Translations under genes and position numbers: made by a program
Shown here: piece by piece, positions 7,884 to 14,484 of the stretch
Layout of the letters: each line of letters opens with the position of its first letter
Position numbering within the stretch: the first letter of the stretch is position 1
Assembly: GCA_964499425.1 (NCBI GenBank)
Contig: CAZCLD010000015.1
Coordinates: forward strand, 1-24,875
DNA from: JAQBYK01 sp964499425
GTDB lineage: Bacteria > Patescibacteriota > Gracilibacteria > UBA1369 > LOWO2-01-FULL-3
Direction: 5' to 3'
DNA: 24,875 nucleotides
The notes under the pieces: generated by a model
The model's input: only the letters and a program-made list of their open reading frames with translations
Told to the model about the DNA's origin: nothing
Databases searched by the model: none

Positions 7884-8827
7884 TACTCACACTCGCTCGT
7901 AGTGATGAGGTGATAAGCGTAATATGAAGCTGTCACTGCTTCTGCTGCACCGGTAATGGCCTGTTTGAACTCACTGTCGCAACAGTCACCGGCAGCAAAA
8001 ACACCTTTTATGCTGGTTTCAGCTTTTCGGTTTATCTTGATTTCATTCTTCTCATTTAGCTCAACTCCAAGGTCTTTTGCGAGATCTGTTTGAGCATCAT
8101 GACCAATAGCCATGAATACTCCCTGCATTTCAAGTTCCCTTCCAGAGTGTTTGCCTTCTCCCTCTTTAAACCTCACTTTTTCTACCGAATTTGTGCCTAG
8201 AATTTCCTCGATTTGATGTTTGAAAAGTATCTCTATTTTATCGTTTTTATCAATCCTCTTTTGATTGATTGGCTCAGCTCGCAGAACATCACGGCGTACA
8301 ATTATATAAACTTTGCTTGCGTGCTCACTTAGAAATAAAGCTTCTTTTGCGGCACTATCTCCACCTCCAACTACGCAGACAACCTTCTCTTTGAAGAACG
8401 CTCCATCGCATAGCGCACAGTAAGAGACACCCCTATTTTCAAGCTCTTTTTCTCCGGGAACACCCAATTTGCGATGCTTGGTGCCAGTTGCGATGAGAAC
8501 AGTTTTCCCAATGTACTCATTGGAATTCGCAGTGACTTTAAATCGCGGACACCCATCTCCGTCGCCTAGCTTTTCGATCTTAGAGACTATTTCATTCTTC
8601 ATTTCAGCCCCACTCGCTTCCGCATGTTTCTGCAAGGCAATAGCAAGATCGGGACCTGAGGTAGTGATGACGCCTGGCCAATTTTCTACAAGATGGGTAG
8701 TCGTAATTAGACCACCAGGAAGTTCGGCCAGAATCAAGCTCTTAAGGCCGAGACGATTCCCATACATTCCTCCGGACAATCCACTGCAGCCACCTCCAAC
8801 GATAATAAAATCATACGTATTTTCCAT
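7880..8827 (-). CDS. trxB: thioredoxin reductase
   Basis: This 315-residue flavoprotein transfers electrons from NADPH to thioredoxin. It shows the N-terminal FAD motif IIVGGGCSGLSGGMYG (the usual GGGPAG is GGGCSG here), the redox-active CALC pair, the pyridine-nucleotide fold VVGGGDSAAKEALFLSE followed by VRRDVLRA (close to the NADPH-type HRRxxxR), and the C-terminal FAD block GVFAAGDCCDSEFKQAITGAAEA. Length is normal. Its stop codon overlaps that of pepA. Upstream lies the cassette region; AT-rich sequence with TAATAT-like boxes just before the ATG could be its promoter, but I cannot define it well. Confidence 0.94.
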   Translation of the reverse strand: MENTYDFIIVGGGCSGLSGGMYGNRLGLKSLILAELPGGLITTTHLVENWPGVITTSGPDLAIALQKHAEASGAEMKNEIVSKIEKLGDGDGCPRFKVTANSNEYIGKTVLIATGTKHRKLGVPGEKELENRGVSYCALCDGAFFKEKVVCVVGGGDSAAKEALFLSEHASKVYIIVRRDVLRAEPINQKRIDKNDKIEILFKHQIEEILGTNSVEKVRFKEGEGKHSGRELEMQGVFMAIGHDAQTDLAKDLGVELNEKNEIKINRKAETSIKGVFAAGDCCDSEFKQAITGAAEAVTASYYAYHLITTSECEY

Positions 8828-8925
8828 AGCGATGAGATATTACTATATTATTTCTTTTCCCCCAAATTTTAATGGGACAACTTTAAAATACAGGAAAAAG
8901 AAACTGCTAAATGTGCTTTATGTCA

Positions 8926-9034
8926 CTGGCTTTGCCAGGCCTGAAACGAAGAGAGCTTATAAATGCGAGCACACGGTGCGAGCGCGAACAAGGTGAAGGA
9001 TCTGGCTTTGCCAGGCCTGAAACGAAGCGAGCTT
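8926..9034 (+). repeat. pair of 33-nt direct repeats
   Basis: Two nearly identical copies lie at 8926-8958 and 9002-9034. Each starts with a CTGGC-TTT-GCCAG hairpin followed by GCCTGAAACGAAG and GAGCTT. They differ at a single position and are offset by 76 nt. They lie between trxB and the first cassette. Confidence 0.75.
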
Positions 9035-9072
9035 TACAAATAAAGGAAGACAACTCGACTAGGTAGTTGTTT

Positions 9073-9102
9073 GGAGGGCCGGCCAAAACTGGCCAGCCCT
9101 CC
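9073..9102 (-). terminator. GC-rich hairpin 3' of the cassette 1 gene
   Basis: Arms GGAGGGCCGGCC (9073-9084) and GGCCAGCCCTCC (9091-9102) pair with one mismatch around a 6-nt loop. No T-run follows on the minus strand, so it may be a terminator or an mRNA-stabilising hairpin. Confidence 0.5.
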
Positions 9103-9258
9103 CCTTCGGCACGACGACTCGCCGTACCGATGCCTTTTCGCTCTTGGATCTAGTGTCACCGAGGAAGGGTTGGTCGACACGTAGCATCCACAGGGGAAGC
9201 AGGCATAGGGGAGGGCCGGGCAGCCAGGCGGCGGGAGGGACGGAGCCCGGGGGAGCCA

Positions 9259-9720
9259 CTAGTCCCCGAGGGAGGCCCACTTCTTGAGGGCCCCCGGGAC
9301 GACGACCTGGATCGTTCCCCCGTTGGGGACGGTCTGGTCGCTCGTGGGCTCGGCGATCCACTCGGCCGGCGGGTTAGTGCCGGTCCAGGTGAAGGTGAGC
9401 GCCAGCGGGGAACCGTTCTCCCCGCGGACTGCGAGATCCGTCTGGCCGTTGAGCTCGAGGGTGAACTCGAAGCCCGAGGCGTCCATGCAGATCCCACTGA
9501 TGTCCACCCCTTCGGTGAAGTCCACGGCCTCGTCGTCGCAGGTCAGGATGCCGCCCTCGAGCGACCAGACGAACAGTGTCGCCGTGGTCGTGCAAGTGCA
9601 GTCTCCCTGCTGGTCGGGGGTCAGCGTGACCTCGTCGTTCTCTCGCTCCACCCCGCAGGATACGAGCAAGCTCATCGTGGTAACCGTGAGCGCCACGGCC
9701 AGCGCGTGCGAAATTCGCAT
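9259..9720 (-). CDS. small lipoprotein, cassette 1 cargo
   Basis: This 153-residue protein has a lipoprotein signal: MRISHALAVALTVTTMSLLV followed by the lipobox end SC, with Cys22 as the expected lipidation site. I chose ATG 9720 because GGAGGA lies 6 nt upstream; an in-frame ATG at 9747 lacks this. The mature part starts with a charged linker and a CTC pair, then a possible beta-sandwich ending in FTWTG...VPNGGTI. The C-terminal motif (FTLELNG, then VPNGG) is shared with the cassette 3 and 4 proteins. I do not recognise a function. G+C-rich codons and a strong SD set it apart from the surrounding AT-rich genes. It is the only gene between its inverted repeats. Confidence 0.75.
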   Translation of the reverse strand: MRISHALAVALTVTTMSLLVSCGVERENDEVTLTPDQQGDCTCTTTATLFVWSLEGGILTCDDEAVDFTEGVDISGICMDASGFEFTLELNGQTDLAVRGENGSPLALTFTWTGTNPPAEWIAEPTSDQTVPNGGTIQVVVPGALKKWASLGD

Positions 9721-9809
9721 AGCAATTCCTCCATGTGTGCCCTTCACCTTTCCAAGGCTTGGGCGTCAAAGGCAGGACCGTGGCTCCGGTCTTGCAGTCT
9801 GCACGTTCG

Positions 9810-9874
9810 CTCAGAAGCGAAATCAATATTCAATCTGCAAGTTGGCAGTCTTAAACACTAATTCCGCTTCTGAG
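9810..9874. repeat. subterminal hairpin of cassette 1
   Basis: Arms CTCAGAAGCG (9810-9819) and CGCTTCTGAG (9865-9874) are perfectly complementary and extend imperfectly through AAT/ATT. The hairpin lies just inside the right inverted repeat and about 90 nt upstream of the gene start. Confidence 0.65.
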
Positions 9875-9894
9875 AGAAGCTATAAAAAAACCTA

Positions 9895-10050
9895 GTCGAG
9901 TTGTTAAAAGACATCTGCACGCTACTATGAATTGCAAGTATATGCTCATCATCTCAAGCCCTATGAGATGGCGCATTAGCACCTATTCTATAGGGAATAG
10001 CTAGCAGAGACCTAATTTTAAATACAATGGCGGAATTTGTCAATAACAGA
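9895..10050 (+). other. structured tail module next to cassette 1
   Basis: Sequence following the right repeat aligns in order with the tails of cassettes 3 and 4: CGAGTTGT-AAA, then CATCT, then GCTACTA, then CATTAGC, then CAGAGA-CTAAT, then TTTGTCAA. The middle differs but also has a local hairpin (CATCTC...GAGATG). No coding frame is evident. Confidence 0.5.
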
Positions 10051-10152
10051 TTGACACATAGTGTGAATGCTCTTATAATTCGTTTCCTGGCTACAGTGTT
10101 AACCTGCCAGAACTGTGTTTTGAGCAGGTAGACCGAGTCAGCGTTCATTTAA
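10051..10152. other. AT-rich spacer and possible tail of inverted cassette 2
   Basis: There is no gene. Read on the minus strand from the left repeat of cassette 2, it holds a hairpin ACCTGC...GCAGGT and then CGAATTATA, which resembles the CRAATTATA near the end of the tails of cassettes 3 and 4. The homology is weaker than for the other three tails. Confidence 0.3.
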
Positions 10153-10170
10153 AAATAGGCATCACGATAT

Positions 10171-10258
10171 TATTGGCGATGGCTATAAGAATTCGAGCTT
10201 GTGAGAATTCTTACTGTTCGAAATCCCTCGATTCGAATTCTTATAGCTGTCGCCAATA
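10171..10258. repeat. long subterminal hairpin of cassette 2
   Basis: Two 26-nt arms (10171-10196 and 10233-10258) pair with 24 Watson-Crick pairs and 2 G-T wobbles around a 36-nt loop. It starts 4 nt inside the left inverted repeat and ends 100 nt upstream of the gene. Confidence 0.8.
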
Positions 10259-10357
10259 CACGTAAGAGATGAATTGGCATGAAACAGTGTAACTGCCGTC
10301 GACAACCGATGGCTCACTTTCCCCGCCACCTGGCGGGTTTTCCGGGAAGGAGACCCC

Positions 10358-11197
10358 ATGCGAAAGCTGTCCTGGGTGGCGACCACCGCCCTCCTTTTGC
10401 TGGTAGGAGCGATCACCAGCAGCCCCGTCCTGGCTCAGGACCATCCCCCTACGGCGGAGCCACTGCCCGAGGCACCACCGGCTGCAGACTGCGGAGGCCA
10501 GCCCTGCCACCTCGGTCCTGCCCACTACGACGCGCTCTCCCAGCGCATCGAGGCACTCAAGCGACAGCTCGCGGACCAGCGAGCCCTGCTGGACGGTGTC
10601 TCGAAGGCGGCGGAAGAGGCGGAAGGGCAGCCCACGGCTGGCGCACTGCAGGCCCAGAAGCAGGTGATCGAGACTCAGGTCACAGCGCTCGTGGTGGAGA
10701 TCAAGGCAGCGACCGAGCAGCTCAGTCGCGCCGCATCCGCCCTCGAGAGCAGGGTCCTGATCCCCGAGTGGGCGGGCTTCCACTGGGGCATCCTGGCGAT
10801 CGCCGAGGCCTCGACCTTCACCGGCGCAGACAACTACGCAGTGCCGGTGCGACCTGACCTCTTCGGCCGCTGGATCAGCCGTCACCACCTGGGCCTGGAG
10901 GCCGGCATCGGCGCCGGCATGTGGTTCACGGAGGACGTGGCCCCCGCCTTCTTCGCCTTCCGGGCGATGGGCGTGGCAGTCGGAAAGCACTGGGGCGCCT
11001 TCGCGGGGGCCGAGATCATGGTCCTCCAGGCGCCCGTCGAGGGCCTCACCGCGCTGCCGCTGGTGCTCATCCCCGTCGGTGGCGAGTACCGCACCGGCAA
11101 CTTCACGGTCCGCGCCTGGGGCGCGCCGCCGGCTCACAGCGAGCTGAAGCGCACCAGCGGGATGTGGTGGGGGCTGGGCATCGGCTGGTACAACTAG
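10358..11197 (+). CDS. exported protein with coiled coil and beta-barrel-like C-terminus, cassette 2 cargo
   Basis: This 279-residue protein has a clear SPase I signal peptide (MRKLSWVATTALLLLVGAIT, cleavage probably after SSPVLA, near residue 26). GGAGA precedes the ATG by 5 nt. Residues about 55-130 form a predicted coiled coil (HYDALSQRIEALKRQLADQ and following). The last ~145 residues are rich in alternating aromatic/small residues and glycine (for example GLEAGIGAGMWFTED, WWGLGIGWYN) and end in an aromatic-Asn terminus, suggesting a small outer-membrane-like beta-barrel. That architecture belongs to diderm bacteria, which would be odd in a Patescibacterium. A longer ORF on the opposite strand is rejected because it lacks a signal, an SD and domain logic. 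Function unknown. Confidence 0.72.
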   Translation: MRKLSWVATTALLLLVGAITSSPVLAQDHPPTAEPLPEAPPAADCGGQPCHLGPAHYDALSQRIEALKRQLADQRALLDGVSKAAEEAEGQPTAGALQAQKQVIETQVTALVVEIKAATEQLSRAASALESRVLIPEWAGFHWGILAIAEASTFTGADNYAVPVRPDLFGRWISRHHLGLEAGIGAGMWFTEDVAPAFFAFRAMGVAVGKHWGAFAGAEIMVLQAPVEGLTALPLVLIPVGGEYRTGNFTVRAWGAPPAHSELKRTSGMWWGLGIGWYN

Positions 11198-11252
11198 GGG
11201 GAAGTCGCGCGCCTGTGTCCTCCCCGCTGCGCCGGCTACCTCCTGGCTGAAG

Positions 11253-11290
11253 CCCGGGGCCCCGTTCAACACAAGGACGGGGCCCCCGGG
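11253..11290 (+). terminator. GC-rich hairpin 3' of the cassette 2 gene
   Basis: Arms CCCGGGGCCCCGT (11253-11265) and ACGGGGCCCCCGGG (11277-11290) pair almost perfectly around an 11-nt loop, 56 nt after the stop codon. No T-run follows. Confidence 0.65.
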
Positions 11291-11491
11291 TGGATGCCTG
11301 GAGCAAATGTCTTACTCGTGATGCCTATTTATCCCTAAAAAGCCTTTGTAGACAAAAAAGGCCTTTTAAATATATCTGGATTAAAAGGAAACAACTCGCA
11401 AAGTGTTTCTTTATGCTGACTTGTCATCTAAAGCTCACCGTTAAGTGGCTGTTAGAAGAAGCTGTCTAAGCATAATTTCGGGACCCAGGAG

Positions 11492-11539
11492 GGCCCGCCC
11501 GTCCCGCCCCGAGAGGGACGAGACGAGCGGACCCGGGCC
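11492..11539 (-). terminator. GC-rich two-part hairpin 3' of the cassette 3 gene
   Basis: Inner arms GTCCC (11501-11505) and GGGAC (11515-11519), and outer arms GGCCCG (11492-11497) and CGGGCC (11534-11539), lie about 15 nt after the stop codon. The fold is asymmetric, so this is less certain than the other three. Confidence 0.4.
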
Positions 11540-11552
11540 GCGCATCCCTGCG

Positions 11553-12593
11553 CTACTCCGTGGCGCCGGCGAGGTAGAGGTTGAACCAGCTCTCCTCGTC
11601 GGGCGTCGCCCCGAAGCTGCCGCCGTTGGGCACGGGCAGGCCGCCGTTCCCCGGCCAGACCGGCGGGGCCACCGACTCCGGGGGGCTCCAGGCGATGAAG
11701 CCCTGGCCGCCGCCGGAGGCGGTGAAGGCGGTGGTCTCCACCCACACCATGGCGAAGGCGTCGTTGCCGTCGATCTCCACGTTGAGCGTGAAGTCGCCAG
11801 GGACGTTCCCCTCCCAGCTCTCGTCGTCGTCGGTCAGGATCCGGACGAACGAGGGCACGCCGAGGTAGATCCCCATGGAAGCGACCGTCTGCTCCGCGCA
11901 GTCGGGGTCGCTCACGTCGACGAGCAGGTCGCCGTCGTCGTCGAGGCCGTTGTCGCAGGCCTCACCGGGAGGGGGGATCTCGCAGGCGGTCTGGTCGTCG
12001 CTGCAGGCTTCGCCGTCCGGGCAGACTCCGCAGGAGCCGCCGCAGCCGTCGTCACCGCAGACCAGTCCGTCGCACTGGGCTTCGCAGGGGGGGGCGCACT
12101 GGGTCTGGTCGTCGGAGCAGCTCTCGCCGTCCGGGCAGTCTCCACAGGAGCCACCGCAGCCGTCGGGGCCGCAGACCAGTCCGTCGCACTGAGGTTCGCA
12201 GGGGGGAAGGCAGGTTTCGTGGTCGGCGCACGCCTCGTCGTTGCAGTCCACCAGCCCGTTGAGGTCGTCGTCCACGTCGTCGACGCAGTTGATCTCCTCG
12301 ATGGGCGTGCAGTGGCAGGAGGCGTTGGGGTCGAGGCACTCGGTCCCGAACAGGTCGGGGGCCTCGGTGTGCTCGTCGTGGCGGCAGAGGAAGCTGTCGC
12401 TGCAGATCACGCCGCAGGGCAGCTTGCCCTCGTTGGGCGTCACGGTGAGCGGTGAGCAGGTGGTGCAGGGTCCGTCGACCATCTCCATCTGCGGGTTGTA
12501 GTCGGGGTTGTCCTTCACGCAGCCCGTCAGCTGCATGAGGTAGAGTGTCGCTGCGGCCGCAAGAACGGCCGACTTCATCAGAAGCTTCGTCAT
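11553..12593 (-). CDS. Cys-rich, Asp-rich lipoprotein, cassette 3 cargo
   Basis: This 346-residue lipoprotein has signal MTKLLMKSAVLAAAATLYLM and lipobox LTGC (Cys25); AGGAGA lies 8 nt before the ATG. Next come a CTTCSPLTVTPNEGK segment, an Asp-rich calcium-type motif (DDVDDDLNGLVDCND), and two tandem 38-residue repeats of the type QCDGLVCGxDGCGGSCG. A second Asp motif follows (CDNGLDDDGD, then SDPDC), and then a C-terminal domain with GNVPGDFTLNVEIDGND and LPVPNGGSF. The protein is clearly homologous to the cassette 4 product. Such Cys-rich repeats with Asp-rich motifs are common in surface lipoproteins of Myxococcota and relatives, which suggests foreign origin. Calcium binding and surface display are inferences; no enzymatic function is seen. 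Confidence 0.82.
   Translation of the reverse strand: MTKLLMKSAVLAAAATLYLMQLTGCVKDNPDYNPQMEMVDGPCTTCSPLTVTPNEGKLPCGVICSDSFLCRHDEHTEAPDLFGTECLDPNASCHCTPIEEINCVDDVDDDLNGLVDCNDEACADHETCLPPCEPQCDGLVCGPDGCGGSCGDCPDGESCSDDQTQCAPPCEAQCDGLVCGDDGCGGSCGVCPDGEACSDDQTACEIPPPGEACDNGLDDDGDLLVDVSDPDCAEQTVASMGIYLGVPSFVRILTDDDESWEGNVPGDFTLNVEIDGNDAFAMVWVETTAFTASGGGQGFIAWSPPESVAPPVWPGNGGLPVPNGGSFGATPDEESWFNLYLAGATE
11989..12210 (-). repeat. tandem 114-nt in-frame repeat
   Basis: Two copies with a 114-nt period (starting at 11989 and 12103) encode the two 38-residue Cys-rich modules. The period is a whole number of codons. The second copy may stop a few bases short. Confidence 0.7.
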
Positions 12594-12856
12594 CGTTCGG
12601 ATCTCCTGTCCGCTTGAGGAAGCGGCCGCATTGGCGCGGCCAGACTTACGTCACGACAGGAAACCGATCCTGCCGCGTTCTTCTCTTGGAGTCAAACGCA
12701 GTCCAGGGCTCAGCTGTTGCCCTCGACGTTGTTGAACTCACGCCATGAGGGTCTTTGTAGGAGCAGAGGTGTTGATTTGCCGGGGTCTTAAGGAAATCTT
12801 AGGACTTGAGCAAAATATTTTTTTTTGAATCTCCTTTCGTTAATTCACCTCTTTGA

Positions 12857-12942
12857 CTACTAGGACCATCAGCATGAAGACAATTATCCTTAAAATGCCC
12901 GCTTTAAAAGATATGTTGTCTCCATGATGAAAGCCCTAGTAG
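12857..12942. repeat. subterminal imperfect hairpin of cassette 3
   Basis: Arms 12857-12883 and 12916-12942 match at 22 of 27 positions (CTACTAGG at the base and AGACAA at the loop side are exact), around a 32-nt loop. It ends 3 nt before the right inverted repeat. Confidence 0.65.
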
Positions 12943-12950
12943 GTTACTTT

Positions 12951-13130
12951 GCGAGTTGTCAAAGGTCTATCTAATCCCAACTACGGAATCCCCATCAAAC
13001 CACAGATTGCTCTGTGAAGAAGTGGATCCGTCTCGGTCCCATGAATGCCTACATTAGCGGGCATGCTATGAGAAGTAGAGATTAGGGGCGAATTATACGG
13101 AAAAACCGTAATTCGTCAAGATATTATACG
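12951..13130 (+). other. structured tail module next to cassette 3
   Basis: This 180-nt non-coding stretch is collinear with 14485-14665 (about 70% identical by eye). Shared blocks are CGAGTTGTCAAAG, ATCTAA, the small palindrome ACAGATTGCTCTGT, CACATTAGCGGGCA (here TACATTAGCGGGCA), AGAGATTAGG, AATTATAC and TTCGTCAAG. A near-palindrome GAATTATACGG/CCGTAATTC (about 13090-13114) lies near its end. Confidence 0.6.
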
Positions 13131-13198
13131 AAAAAATCAATAAATCATTACATGTATTTTGGAAGAAACAACTCGCAAGATATAAAAGGGGGAGACAC

Positions 13199-13238
13199 CG
13201 CCCCCGTCGTCCGCTAAATGCGCGAGACGACGGGGGCG
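13199..13238 (-). terminator. perfect GC-rich hairpin 3' of the cassette 4 gene
   Basis: Arms CGCCCCCGTCGTC (13199-13211) and GACGACGGGGGCG (13226-13238) are perfectly complementary with a 14-nt loop, 15 nt beyond the stop codon. On the minus strand no clear T-run follows. Confidence 0.7.
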
Positions 13239-13253
13239 TGCCAGTTGGAGCAT

Positions 13254-14321
13254 CTACTTCGAACCCTGGAGGTACAGGTTGAAGGTGCTCTCGGTGCTTG
13301 GGGTCGCGGCGAACGACCCGCCTTTGGGCACGGGGAGGGCCTGGACGGAGGAGGTCGGCCAGTTGGGGTACTTCACCGCCGCGTTCTGCCAGACCGTGAA
13401 CCCCTGGGGGCTCGTGGCACTGACGGAAGTGCAGTTCTCGATCCAGATCTTGGCGTCCTTGTCGTTGCCGTCGATCTTGACCGAGAGGGTGAAGTTGCCG
13501 GGAACGTTGCCGTCCCAGGTCTCCCCGTCGCCGCTCTTGATGTGCAGCGTGCAGGCCGAGCCGAAGTAGATGCCGAGCGAGGCGACGGTCTTGGCGGCGC
13601 AGTCCGGGTCGGACACGTCGACTTTGCCATCACCATCGTCATCGACACCGTTGTCGCAGGCCTCATCTTTGGTCGGGGTAACGTTGCCGGGCAGGCAAGC
13701 GGTCTGGTCGTTTTTGCACGACTCATCGCTCTTGCACGTACCGCAGTTGCCACCACAGCCATCACTGCCACAGACCAGCCCCTGGCACTTGGGGGTGCAG
13801 GACCCGGTTTTGCAGCCGCCAGAGCCGTCAGCGATCTGTCCCGCGGGGCACTTGCAGCCCTGCAGACACCCGTTGCCGCCGTCGCAGTCCTCGCCGGTCT
13901 CGACCTTGTTGTTGCCACAGCCGGACTGGCACACCGTGTGCTTGGCACAGTCGCTGTCGTTGCAGTCGGTGACACCGTCGAGATCTTCGTCGATGCCATC
14001 GTCGCAGAACAGCTCCCGCACGGGCACGCAGCGATCCACCCCGTTGGACGTGACGCACTTGAAGACGTCGGTGGGGTCCGGGTTGACCAGGCAGGCGCCA
14101 TCGCACTTCTGCTTGCCCTTGGTCGGCGTGACCGAGAGGGCGGAGCAGTTCGTGGACAGACACCCGCCGGCGCTACCGGCATCCGTACCGATCACCCCAG
14201 GCGAGGGGTCTTCCTCCGAAGCCGCCACGCATCCCGTGACAGCGGAAAGGGTGAACATCATCGAAGTCGCCATGACCCTCATGGCGATGCTCTTGTCGTG
14301 CCAATGCATGGCACACCTCAT
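13254..14321 (-). CDS. Cys-rich, Asp-rich lipoprotein, cassette 4 cargo
   Basis: This lipoprotein of up to 355 residues is paralogous to the cassette 3 product. The signal segment is MRVMATSMMFTLSAVTGC, with lipobox VTGC. The start could be 14321 (GGGAG upstream) or 14309 (GAGG 6 nt upstream); I keep the longer. Shared features in order: a Cys segment ending SALSVTPTKGK, an Asp-rich motif (DDGIDEDLDGVTDCND), one QGLVCGSDGCGGNCG module (cassette 3 has two), a second Asp motif (CDNGVDDDGD, then SDPDC), and the C-terminal GNVPGNFTLSVKIDGND and LPVPKGGSF blocks. A CGNNKVETGEDCDGG segment, of the kind seen in myxobacterial Cys-rich repeat proteins, is extra here. Function unknown; surface display and calcium binding are inferred. 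Confidence 0.82.
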   Translation of the reverse strand: MRCAMHWHDKSIAMRVMATSMMFTLSAVTGCVAASEEDPSPGVIGTDAGSAGGCLSTNCSALSVTPTKGKQKCDGACLVNPDPTDVFKCVTSNGVDRCVPVRELFCDDGIDEDLDGVTDCNDSDCAKHTVCQSGCGNNKVETGEDCDGGNGCLQGCKCPAGQIADGSGGCKTGSCTPKCQGLVCGSDGCGGNCGTCKSDESCKNDQTACLPGNVTPTKDEACDNGVDDDGDGKVDVSDPDCAAKTVASLGIYFGSACTLHIKSGDGETWDGNVPGNFTLSVKIDGNDKDAKIWIENCTSVSATSPQGFTVWQNAAVKYPNWPTSSVQALPVPKGGSFAATPSTESTFNLYLQGSK

Positions 14322-14414
14322 TTCTCTCCCAGGAAGGGGAGAGACTGCGCGAGTGGTTCATCCACCCGGGCAGTGACATCACCCAAGCTGTCAACGGAAC
14401 CGCCGTTAAAGCTT

Positions 14415-14465
14415 TAGGATCGTCTGCTATTGGGGCTTAAAAAACCCACATAACAGACGATCCTA
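14415..14465. repeat. subterminal hairpin of cassette 4
   Basis: Arms TAGGATCGTCTG (14415-14426) and CAGACGATCCTA (14454-14465) are perfectly complementary, with further pairing TGGG/CCCA inside. It lies 13 nt inside the right inverted repeat and about 95 nt upstream of the gene. Confidence 0.8.
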
Positions 14466-14484
14466 GGTAAAAACATATTATCTT

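Larger units (their letters stand above)
9050..9904 (-). mobile_element. GC-rich single-gene cassette 1
   Basis: An 855-nt unit is bounded by the perfect 15-bp inverted repeat ACAACTCGACTAGGT (9050-9064) and its complement (9890-9904). Inside, reading from the right: an AT-rich hairpin (9810-9874), one lipoprotein gene on the minus strand, and a GC-rich hairpin 3' of the gene. The G+C is roughly two thirds (line 9241-9300 has 45 of 60), against about 40% outside. No target-site duplication or transposase is seen. Confidence 0.7.
10153..11330 (+). mobile_element. GC-rich single-gene cassette 2 (inverted)
   Basis: An 1178-nt unit is bounded by the perfect 15-bp inverted repeat AAATAGGCATCACGA (10153-10167) and its complement (11316-11330). 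The order is the mirror image of the other cassettes: hairpin at the left, gene on the plus strand, terminator hairpin, repeat. The repeat sequence differs from the ACAACTCG class of cassettes 1, 3 and 4. Confidence 0.65.
11391..12959 (-). mobile_element. GC-rich single-gene cassette 3
   Basis: A 1569-nt unit is bounded by the perfect 14-bp inverted repeat ACAACTCGCAAAGT (11391-11404) and its complement (12946-12959). Inside are the subterminal hairpin (12857-12942), one Cys-rich lipoprotein gene on the minus strand, and a GC-rich hairpin region 3' of it. Between the gene and the hairpin (12594-12856) there is about 260 nt with no gene, shifting from GC-rich to AT-rich. Confidence 0.7.

Noticed and set aside
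9284..14417. Long ORFs antisense to the cassette genes (for example 10241-11272 minus, 11445-12455 plus, 13218-14417 plus)
   Set aside because: GC-rich DNA gives long open antisense frames. These lack signal peptides, SD sequences and protein-like domain order, while the opposite frames have all three.
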